Shown piece by piece: positions 6,872-12,972 of a stretch of 12,972 nt of DNA. Position 1 is the stretch's first letter; every line of letters begins with the position of its first letter. The notes beneath the pieces are model-generated. The model had not been told where the DNA came from. It did no database searches and saw only the letters and a list, made by a program, of their open reading frames with translations. The DNA comes from Alphaproteobacteria bacterium (GTDB taxonomy: Bacteria > Pseudomonadota > Alphaproteobacteria > Micavibrionales > Micavibrionaceae), in assembly GCA_002701555.1 (NCBI GenBank), contig NZVS01000056.1, positions 1 through 12,972 on the forward strand, read 5' to 3'. The position numbers and the translations under genes were made by a program.

Positions 6872-6889
6872 GTTAGAAGCTATTCTAAC
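6872..6889 (+). repeat. Short perfect inverted repeat after the deacetylase gene
   Basis: GTTAGAA and TTCTAAC form 7-bp perfect arms around a 4-base loop (GCTA), starting directly after the deacetylase stop codon. No T run follows, so it is not a standard intrinsic terminator. It might stabilise the upstream 3' end, or serve as an operator before xseB. The 65-bp gap also holds a poor promoter-like pair (TTGGCT at 6898, AATATA at 6921, 17-base spacer). Arms this short may be chance. Confidence 0.3.
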
Positions 6890-6936
6890 ATACACTCTTG
6901 GCTAATTTTGACACTTGATAAATATAGAACTCGATC

Positions 6937-7179
6937 ATGAGCGATGCAAAAAAACCTATTAAAGAAATGAATTTCGAAACGGCTTTAAGCGAACTCGAAA
7001 ACATAGTTCGTTCTCTGGAATCTGGCCAGACCACTCTCGAAGATTCAATTAATGCTTACGAGCGCGGCACCGAGCTTAAACTTCACTGCGAGAAAAAGCT
7101 TAAAGACGCCCAGTTGAAGATAGAAAAGATAACCCTTGCTTCTGACGGTACGCCCAAAACTGAAGCAATCGAAAATTAA
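6937..7179 (+). CDS. xseB: Exodeoxyribonuclease VII small subunit
   Basis: The small subunit of exonuclease VII, which binds the XseA large subunit and is needed for its processive degradation of single-stranded DNA. The 80-residue length is normal. The family pattern is clear: FETALSELENIVRSLESG at about residues 13-30, then TTLEDSINAYERGTEL, and a second helix rich in Lys and Glu (CEKKLKDAQLKIEKI) at 51-65, together forming the helical hairpin that pairs with XseA. The acidic tail is variable. xseA is not in the window. It lies 65 bp after the deacetylase gene and 33 bp before ispA, the usual alphaproteobacterial order (from memory). The Shine-Dalgarno sequence before the ATG is poor. Confidence 0.95.
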   Translation: MSDAKKPIKEMNFETALSELENIVRSLESGQTTLEDSINAYERGTELKLHCEKKLKDAQLKIEKITLASDGTPKTEAIEN

Positions 7180-7212
7180 TAACGATAAAACTGTTTATAA
7201 AAGGAAAATATC

Positions 7213-8124
7213 ATGGCCCCATCACCACGCGCTGCCAGTCCCGAACTTGAAAGCATGATGAAAGAATCTGCTGATGCGGTCAATAAAACCATTAGACATC
7301 TACTTCCTGAAAGTGACCTTCCTGAAGCGCCCTTATATGAAGCCATGCGTTACGGTACACTGAATGGTGGTAAGAGATTGCGTCCTTTCATGGTTTGCCA
7401 GGCTGCAAAACTATTCGGTGTTGACGAGATGCGAGCCCGTAGAACTGCAGCAGCCCTTGAATGTCTACACTCATATTCTTTGATCCATGATGATTTGCCT
7501 GCGATGGATAATGCAGATACGCGCCGGGGCAAACCTTCCACACACGTGGAGTTTGACGAGGCAACAGCTATACTCGCAGGTGACGCCCTTTTAACTTTTG
7601 CTTTTGAAGTTCTAAGTAACGAGGAAACACACGCAGACCCACGCGTCCGCATCGAGCTTGTAAACATGTTGGCAGTAGCCGCTGGTGGGCATGGCATGGT
7701 CGGTGGTCAAATGCTCGATCTGATAGGTGAAGGAGAAGAGTTTGATCTTGGTACGATCAGCCGCATGCAACGTATGAAAACAGGTAAATTAATGGCTTTT
7801 GCTTGTGAGTCCGGTGCTGTTCTGGGCAAGGCAGGGGAAGTATTCCGACGCGCCCTGAGAAATTATGCCTATGATCTTGGTCTTGCTTTTCAAGTCACTG
7901 ACGATGTCTTGGATGTAGAAGAAAGTCCAAGCGTTTTAGGTAAGCCTGCAAATCAGGATGAGGCCGCCGGAAAGTCAACATTTGTATCCACAATGGGTAA
8001 AGAGCAAGCAAAACAACGTGCTGAGATGTTGGTAGAACAAGCTGTGCGACACCTGCATGTTTTTGACGGGCGGGCAGATACTTTAATAGAACTTGCATAT
8101 TACGTCCTTGAACGCCGCGCCTAA
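7213..8124 (+). CDS. ispA: Farnesyl diphosphate synthase (short-chain polyprenyl synthetase)
   Basis: Condenses DMAPP with IPP to geranyl and then farnesyl diphosphate, feeding undecaprenyl phosphate, ubiquinone and hopanoid or carotenoid branches. It has 303 residues, the usual length of bacterial FPP synthases. Visible are the IPP-binding GGKRLRP at 52-58, the first Asp-rich motif DDLPAMD (Asp93, Asp94, Asp99) and the second DDVLD at 230-234 (Asp230, Asp231, Asp234), both Mg2+-binding. The two residues inserted in the first motif and the SYSLIH stretch before it are typical of bacterial FPP synthases, although a geranylgeranyl product cannot be fully excluded. AAGGAAA lies shortly before the ATG. 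The stop is 19 bp from the dxs start, so the two are surely co-transcribed, placing an early and a late step of isoprenoid synthesis under shared control. Confidence 0.95.
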   Translation: MAPSPRAASPELESMMKESADAVNKTIRHLLPESDLPEAPLYEAMRYGTLNGGKRLRPFMVCQAAKLFGVDEMRARRTAAALECLHSYSLIHDDLPAMDNADTRRGKPSTHVEFDEATAILAGDALLTFAFEVLSNEETHADPRVRIELVNMLAVAAGGHGMVGGQMLDLIGEGEEFDLGTISRMQRMKTGKLMAFACESGAVLGKAGEVFRRALRNYAYDLGLAFQVTDDVLDVEESPSVLGKPANQDEAAGKSTFVSTMGKEQAKQRAEMLVEQAVRHLHVFDGRADTLIELAYYVLERRA

Positions 8125-8143
8125 CCGATTTATATAGGTTGGC

Positions 8144-10057
8144 ATGACAACGACATCATCTTTAAAACATTCGGAAGTCCAGTCCGATACTGAACGAACA
8201 CCTTTGCTCAGTGGAATATCATCCCCTGCGGATATACGGTCATTTTCTGATGCACAGCTTATCTCACTAGCAGCAGAAATACGTGACGACCTTGTCAATA
8301 ATGTGTCAAAAACAGGCGGCCACTTAGGTGCAAGTCTCGGTGTTGTTGAGCTAACAGTTGCAATACATGCAGTTTTCGACACCCCAAACGATAGACTAAT
8401 ATGGGATGTGGGACATCAATGCTACCCACATAAAATGCTAACTGGTCGTCGAGACCGGATGCAGACTATTCGTCAAGGTAAAGGTCTTTCTGGTTTTACT
8501 AAGCGTGACGAAAGCGAATATGATCCATTTGGTGCAGCACATTCCTCAACCTCTATCTCATCTGGTTTGGGTATGGCTGTTGCGCGCGATCTTGCGGGGA
8601 AAGATAATGATGTTATAGCCGTCATTGGTGATGGGGCTATGTCCGCTGGCATGGCTTATGAAGCCATGAACAACGCGGGAGCGCTTGATTCACGTCTAAT
8701 AGTTATTCTTAACGATAACGAAATGTCCATCGCACCACCTGTGGGTGCCCTTAGCCGTCATCTTAACAGGCTTACATCATCCAAACCCTATATTACAGCG
8801 CGCGAATTTGGTAAGCAGGTTACAAATTATCTTCCAGGCCCTTTGCAACGCATGGCAAAACGCGCAGAAGAAGCTGCTCGCATCCGCATGGGCGAAGGTT
8901 CTTTATTTGAGGAGATGGGGTTTTATTATATCGGTCCTGTTGATGGCCATGATTTAAACCAGCTCTTACCTATTTTAAGAAATATAAAAGCCAATAAGGA
9001 TACGGGCCCAATCCTAATACATGCGCGCACCAAGAAAGGTAAAGGTTACGCACCTGCCGAGGCAGCATCAGACAAAATGCACGGCGTATCCAAGTTTGAT
9101 GTCGTGACCGGCACACAGAATAAGCCCAAAGCGGCAAGCCCTGCTTACACGAAAGTTTTTGCGGAAAGCCTTATTAAAGAGGCTGATCGTGATAACAAGA
9201 TTGTCGGTATTACAGCAGCAATGCCCTCAGGTACGGGTATAGACATTTTTGAGGCAGCGCACCCGGACAAAAGTTTTGATGTTGGCATTGCCGAACAGCA
9301 TGCAGTGACTTTTGCTGCAGGTATGGCAACAGAGGGTTATCGCCCGTTTTGTGCAATATATTCAACCTTTCTACAACGCGGATATGACCAGCTTGTTCAT
9401 GATGTAGCAATACAGAACCTGCCCGTACGCTTTGCAATGGACAGAGCTGGGCTTGTTGGTGCCGATGGGTGTACACACGCCGGCGCATTTGATGTAGCTT
9501 ATCTGACATGTTTACCTAATATGACTGTTATGGCCCCCTCTGATGAGGCAGAACTTGTTCATATGGTTCATACTGCAGCACTTCATGATGCAGGGCCCAT
9601 TGCATTCCGCTTCCCACGTGGCACAGGAACTGGCGTGACCTTACCTGAAACCCCGGAAAAACTTCCCATCGGTAAAGGTCGTATTGTAAAAGAAGGCAAA
9701 AAAGCCGCAATTTTAAGTTTCGGGGCACGTCTTGATGAGGCGTTAAGAGCTGCAGAAACTAATGGTGCAACAGTTGCAGATGCGCGCTTTGCAAAGCCAT
9801 TAGATACCAACCTTATTGACGAATTAGTAAGTAAACATGAAATATTGATAACAATTGAGGAAGGCTCCAAAGGTGGGTTTGGTGCGCATGTTCTCCATTA
9901 TCTTGCCGAATCCGGGGCATTAGACAAAGGTTTGAAAGTTAGAACCATGACCTTGCCGGACAAATTCCAAGATCAGGACACACCCGAAAAACAATATGAA
10001 GAGGCCGGATTAACAGCTAATGATATTAGTGCTCTAATCCTCTCATTGGATAGTTAA
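8144..10057 (+). CDS. dxs: 1-deoxy-D-xylulose-5-phosphate synthase
   Basis: A thiamine-diphosphate enzyme that joins pyruvate and glyceraldehyde 3-phosphate, the first and usually rate-limiting step of the MEP pathway; it also supplies thiamine and pyridoxal precursors. The 637 residues match the family. The TPP-binding motif runs from GDG (162-164, GDGAMSAG) to NDNEMSI (190-196). DVGHQCYPHK at about 88-97 provides conserved active-site histidines, and the general Glu384 lies in GIAEQHAVTFAAG in the pyrimidine-binding domain. A C-terminal transketolase-like domain follows. There are about 16 extra variable residues before the usual TPLL start of homology. A weak AGG lies five bases before the ATG. 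It follows ispA by 19 bp and is the last gene of its operon: its stop lies inside the 3' end of the convergent sppA, overlapping it by 15 bp. tlyA, often the next gene in Alphaproteobacteria (from memory), is not here. Confidence 0.97.
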   Translation: MTTTSSLKHSEVQSDTERTPLLSGISSPADIRSFSDAQLISLAAEIRDDLVNNVSKTGGHLGASLGVVELTVAIHAVFDTPNDRLIWDVGHQCYPHKMLTGRRDRMQTIRQGKGLSGFTKRDESEYDPFGAAHSSTSISSGLGMAVARDLAGKDNDVIAVIGDGAMSAGMAYEAMNNAGALDSRLIVILNDNEMSIAPPVGALSRHLNRLTSSKPYITAREFGKQVTNYLPGPLQRMAKRAEEAARIRMGEGSLFEEMGFYYIGPVDGHDLNQLLPILRNIKANKDTGPILIHARTKKGKGYAPAEAASDKMHGVSKFDVVTGTQNKPKAASPAYTKVFAESLIKEADRDNKIVGITAAMPSGTGIDIFEAAHPDKSFDVGIAEQHAVTFAAGMATEGYRPFCAIYSTFLQRGYDQLVHDVAIQNLPVRFAMDRAGLVGADGCTHAGAFDVAYLTCLPNMTVMAPSDEAELVHMVHTAALHDAGPIAFRFPRGTGTGVTLPETPEKLPIGKGRIVKEGKKAAILSFGARLDEALRAAETNGATVADARFAKPLDTNLIDELVSKHEILITIEEGSKGGFGAHVLHYLAESGALDKGLKVRTMTLPDKFQDQDTPEKQYEEAGLTANDISALILSLDS

Positions 10058-11911
10058 AGGTTCGTAGGTCTGGTAAGATCGGCCCTCCTCACCCAAACCA
10101 AATTTCTCTATTAAAACCTCAGCTTTCGACAAAAGCTTGTTAAACCTTGCTTGGCTAGAAGCTTCGCTGTCAAATACAGACATTATTCTTTCAAGCGGCC
10201 TTTTTGTTTTCGGATAGTCAATTAACGCAATATCTGCACGAGAATTAAGACCAATCTCCAGTGCTGATTGATCCATAGCCTCACGCAGTCCGCCAAGGCT
10301 ATCAATCAAGTTTTTTTCTAGTGCCTGCCTACCTGTCCAAACACGTCCCCTTGCAACCTCTTCTGTTTCACTTTGGGTTAATCCGCGCCCCTGTGCAACG
10401 CGTGTTATAAAATTAGCATATGTCACATCCAGCATCTTGTTAAACTGCGCTGCTTGTTGATTATTGAAAGGTTGAGCTAATGACCAAAATCCTGCATTTT
10501 CACCGTAACGCACACTTTCCCAGTTAACATCTATTTTCGAAAGTAGCTCCTGCCCCGAAACCTTTCCTCCGACAACGCCGATCGAACCTGTAAGCGTCGA
10601 AGGTAATGCAAATATTTTGCTCGCCCCTGCGGCAGCCCAATACCCACCGGAAGCTGCGGTTGTAGACATAGAAACTATAACAGGTTTTTTGTACTCAATG
10701 GCTTTAGCTACAGCGTGCCTGATAAGTTCAGCTGCAGACGGTGTACCACCCGGACTATCAATTCTAAGGATAATTGCTTTTATATCCGGATCCTCTGCGG
10801 CACGAAAAATAGACTCCGCAATTCCTGATCCGGATCTAAGTTTTTCTTCTTCATTTGCAAAAGGATCAGTATTTTCAGCCAGACTCATCGCACCCAAAAC
10901 TCTGACATAGGCTACATTTGTTTTTGGCTTAAAAAATTTCCTGTTATCTTCGTTATCAGAAACATAATTAACAAAGGAAACTCTTTCTAAAGGCCCTTCT
11001 TTCATATCCATTTGAGTTATCAGAGCATCACCAAAACCAAGAGAATCAATTAACCCTGACTGTTTTGCTTCCGGCCCGGTTATTAGTGCTTTATCAATTG
11101 ACGCCTTCACTTCTGTCTCGGAAAGACCTCTATCAAGTGCTATACGCTCAACAATCCTGTCCCCTATATCCGTTAGAACACTATTTAGCACTCGTCGGTT
11201 TTCTTCGCTCATTTCATCAGAAGTGAAGCTTTCAAAAGCGGTTTTAAACTCTTTCCTTTGAAAAAACTGTGGCTCGATGCCCATTCTTTCAAGAAGAGCA
11301 CCCAAATAAGGCGACTCGGCTGATAGACCTGGAACAGACAGAACGCCCACAGGATGTAACCAGATTTCGTCAAAGGCGCTAGCGAGGTAATATTCAGAAA
11401 GACCTCCACCACCAACGCCATAATCCGCGGCGATAATGTAAGTGCGTTTTCCTTTTTCACGTATTAGCTTTACCGCATTCCTCAGCTCTTCGACCTGTGT
11501 AAGATTAAGCCCTACACCGTGAAGTGATACAACTAGGGCCTTTACTCTGGGATCATGAGCTACCGCATCCAAACCAAGCACAAAACTTTTCATATCTGGT
11601 GTGTAATTGGGAAAAGGATTTGTAAAAGAAGGTTTTACAGGAGCCTCGGCGACTGAAAAGTCTAGATTGAGGTGAACCACCATTTCACTAGGTAGGCTTG
11701 CTGTTTTTTCCCCTGAACCTGTTGCACCTATTAAAACTCCAAGCAATATAAAGAAAAGCATTATACTTCCAAGTACAAGTGACGCACCTTTGAAAATTTT
11801 ACCTAAGGCAATCAAAAGTACAGCAAGGCCAGTTGTTTTTTTAGGGCTTACCGTTTTATTTTTGCGATTACGCTCCCTAAATAAGCTTGTTTTATATCGA
11901 TATTTATTCAT
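10043..11911 (-). CDS. sppA: Signal peptide peptidase SppA, 67 kDa type
   Basis: A membrane-anchored serine protease of the S49 family that degrades cleaved signal peptides and other membrane peptides. Its 622 residues match the long, two-domain E. coli form (618). After a basic, cytoplasmic N-terminus lies one membrane anchor at about residues 44-63; the rest is periplasmic. The catalytic Ser-Lys dyad is divided between tandem domains, as in E. coli: Lys223 in the N-terminal half (EFKTAFESF) and Ser421 in the C-terminal half (TAASGGYW). The supporting DSPGG at 385-389 and LTGSIGV at 440-446 are also present. Its start lies 20 bp after the aroC stop, so the two are probably one operon; AGAAAGA serves as a weak ribosome-binding site. 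Its last 15 bases overlap the end of dxs on the other strand. Confidence 0.95.
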   Translation of the reverse strand: MNKYRYKTSLFRERNRKNKTVSPKKTTGLAVLLIALGKIFKGASLVLGSIMLFFILLGVLIGATGSGEKTASLPSEMVVHLNLDFSVAEAPVKPSFTNPFPNYTPDMKSFVLGLDAVAHDPRVKALVVSLHGVGLNLTQVEELRNAVKLIREKGKRTYIIAADYGVGGGGLSEYYLASAFDEIWLHPVGVLSVPGLSAESPYLGALLERMGIEPQFFQRKEFKTAFESFTSDEMSEENRRVLNSVLTDIGDRIVERIALDRGLSETEVKASIDKALITGPEAKQSGLIDSLGFGDALITQMDMKEGPLERVSFVNYVSDNEDNRKFFKPKTNVAYVRVLGAMSLAENTDPFANEEEKLRSGSGIAESIFRAAEDPDIKAIILRIDSPGGTPSAAELIRHAVAKAIEYKKPVIVSMSTTAASGGYWAAAGASKIFALPSTLTGSIGVVGGKVSGQELLSKIDVNWESVRYGENAGFWSLAQPFNNQQAAQFNKMLDVTYANFITRVAQGRGLTQSETEEVARGRVWTGRQALEKNLIDSLGGLREAMDQSALEIGLNSRADIALIDYPKTKRPLERIMSVFDSEASSQARFNKLLSKAEVLIEKFGLGEEGRSYQTYEPLTIQ

Positions 11912-11931
11912 TTATAAATGTCTTTCTAAGT

Positions 11932-12972
11932 CTATTTACACTGTGCCTTATGTCTTAACCAGTGATCTGCAAGAACACATGCAACCATAGCTTCTGCTAC
12001 CGGTGTTCCCCTAAGTCCCACACAGGGATCGTGTCTTCCCTTTGTAACTATCTCAGTATCTTCACCATTTGATGTAACGGTTTTCCGAGGAGTAAGAATA
12101 GAGCTTGTTGGTTTGAAAGCCACTCGAGAAATTATTGTTTGACCTGATGATATTCCCCCCAGTATTCCGCCCGCTTTATTAGAAAGAAAGCTTTCTTTTC
12201 CGTCTTCCATGCAAATTTCATCAGCATTTTCTTCACCGCCAAGCTCAACCGAACCAAAGCCTTCACCAATTTCGACTGCTTTTGTTGCATTGATAGACAT
12301 GAGTGCTTTTGCGATATCAGCATCCAGCTTATCGTAAACCGGCGCACCAAGACCTGCAGGTATACCCTCGGCATGTATTTCGACTAATGCACCCGCACTA
12401 GAGCCCTTCTTGCGTTGAGCATCAAGATAGGATTCCCATAGTTTCGCCGTATCTTTGTCAGGGCACCACAGGGCATTGTTTTCCAACTCCGCCCAATTCC
12501 AGTTTTTTCGCTCTACCTCATGTGGCCCGACCTTTACGACAGCACCCCTGATTTTAATCTCGCTGCTAATCTGGCTCGAAAGAATTTTGCGGGCAATAGC
12601 ACCAGCGGCAACACGGCATGCAGTCTCTCTCGCTGAAGACCTTCCACCGCCTCGATAGTCACGGATACCGTATTTATGGTGATATGTGTAATCGGCGTGG
12701 CCTGGTCTGAATTTGTCTTTTATGTCGGAATAGTCTTTTGATCTTTGATCGGTATTTTCAATTATGAGACTAATCGGCGTGCCTGTAGTTTTCCCCTCAA
12801 AAACACCCGATAGGATTTTCACCTCATCTGCTTCTTGCCTTTGCGTTGTAAACCGCGATTGTCCAGGTTTTCTTTTATTAAGCCAGGCTTGTATATCCTT
12901 TTCAGTGAGTTCTATCAAAGGGGGCACACCGTCGACCACGACCCCTATCGCAGGACCATGAGATTCACCCCA
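11932..12972 (-). CDS. aroC: Chorismate synthase (5' truncated)
   Basis: Catalyses the last shikimate-pathway step, converting EPSP to chorismate with reduced FMN. The frame stays open to the window edge: codons beyond 12939 read WGESHGPAIG, the first family signature, so the GTG at 12937-12939 is internal and the true start lies outside. About 346 residues are visible; roughly 10-15 N-terminal residues (the usual FGxxFRVTT segment) are missing. Other signatures are RPGHADYTYHHKYG followed by DYRGGGRSSARET, and RHDPCVGLRGTPVAEAM near the C-terminus. These include the conserved His and Arg residues that bind substrate and flavin. It lies upstream of sppA with a 20-bp gap. The end HKAQCK and the TAG stop are normal. 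Confidence 0.97.
   Translation of the reverse strand, partial: WGESHGPAIGVVVDGVPPLIELTEKDIQAWLNKRKPGQSRFTTQRQEADEVKILSGVFEGKTTGTPISLIIENTDQRSKDYSDIKDKFRPGHADYTYHHKYGIRDYRGGGRSSARETACRVAAGAIARKILSSQISSEIKIRGAVVKVGPHEVERKNWNWAELENNALWCPDKDTAKLWESYLDAQRKKGSSAGALVEIHAEGIPAGLGAPVYDKLDADIAKALMSINATKAVEIGEGFGSVELGGEENADEICMEDGKESFLSNKAGGILGGISSGQTIISRVAFKPTSSILTPRKTVTSNGEDTEIVTKGRHDPCVGLRGTPVAEAMVACVLADHWLRHKAQCK

Noticed and set aside
6908..6928. TTGACA at 6908-6913 as the -35 of an xseB promoter
   Set aside because: The only good -10-like sequence (TATAGA, 6923) is 9 bases away, and the sequence at the proper distance (TCGATC) does not fit.
10617..10910. 97-codon open frame antisense to sppA
   Set aside because: It lies within the catalytic C-terminal part of sppA, has no ribosome-binding site and its protein resembles no family.
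12937..12939. GTG as the aroC start codon
   Set aside because: The frame continues to the window edge and encodes the conserved WGESHG signature upstream of this codon, so it is internal.
1..12972. Mobile element, phage, defence or CRISPR content
   Set aside because: Every substantial coding frame except the 143-residue protein is a recognisable chromosomal gene. No transposase, integrase, terminal repeats, direct-repeat array or tRNA attachment site was seen.

Overview
This AT-rich window of about 13 kb is a piece of bacterial chromosome carrying mostly housekeeping genes. It is most likely from a low-GC alphaproteobacterium. The deacetylase-xseB-ispA-dxs gene order is, from memory, typical of Alphaproteobacteria, and one intergenic region has a CtrA-type box and a GANTC site, which suit that class. 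No tRNA, rRNA, insertion sequence, phage gene or CRISPR array was seen. Coding density is very high, and no stretch over 300 bases lacks a gene.

Layout. Positions 2-3163 (+) hold the C-terminal end of an MgtE-type Mg2+ channel, a GNAT acetyltransferase and a bifunctional class A penicillin-binding protein (PBP1A). The next block, 3180-5958, is read leftwards: a PPP-family metallophosphatase, ispH and rnhA lie within a few bases of each other and are probably one operon. After a 161-bp gap with regulatory motifs comes an unrecognised 143-residue gene, which converges on PBP1A. Positions 5957-10057 (+) hold a histone-deacetylase-family protein, xseB, ispA and dxs. Positions 10043-12972 (-) hold sppA preceded by aroC, whose 5' end is cut off by the window edge.

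How the genes relate. Three genes serve isoprenoid synthesis: dxs makes the first MEP-pathway intermediate, ispH makes IPP and DMAPP, and ispA condenses these to farnesyl diphosphate. Farnesyl diphosphate is the precursor of the undecaprenyl carrier whose lipid II product PBP1A polymerises. rnhA and xseB act in nucleic-acid metabolism, aroC completes chorismate synthesis, and sppA degrades membrane-bound peptides.

Most of the window is ordinary. Two places deserve attention. The first is the 3612-3772 gap, which combines a TTAA-N7-TTAA box, a GANTC site and two abutting DnaA boxes upstream of the unknown gene. The second is the divergent gene pair at 5956-5959, whose start codons overlap by two bases, so each gene's upstream region lies inside the other gene. 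I found no clear candidate for a wholly new multi-gene system.
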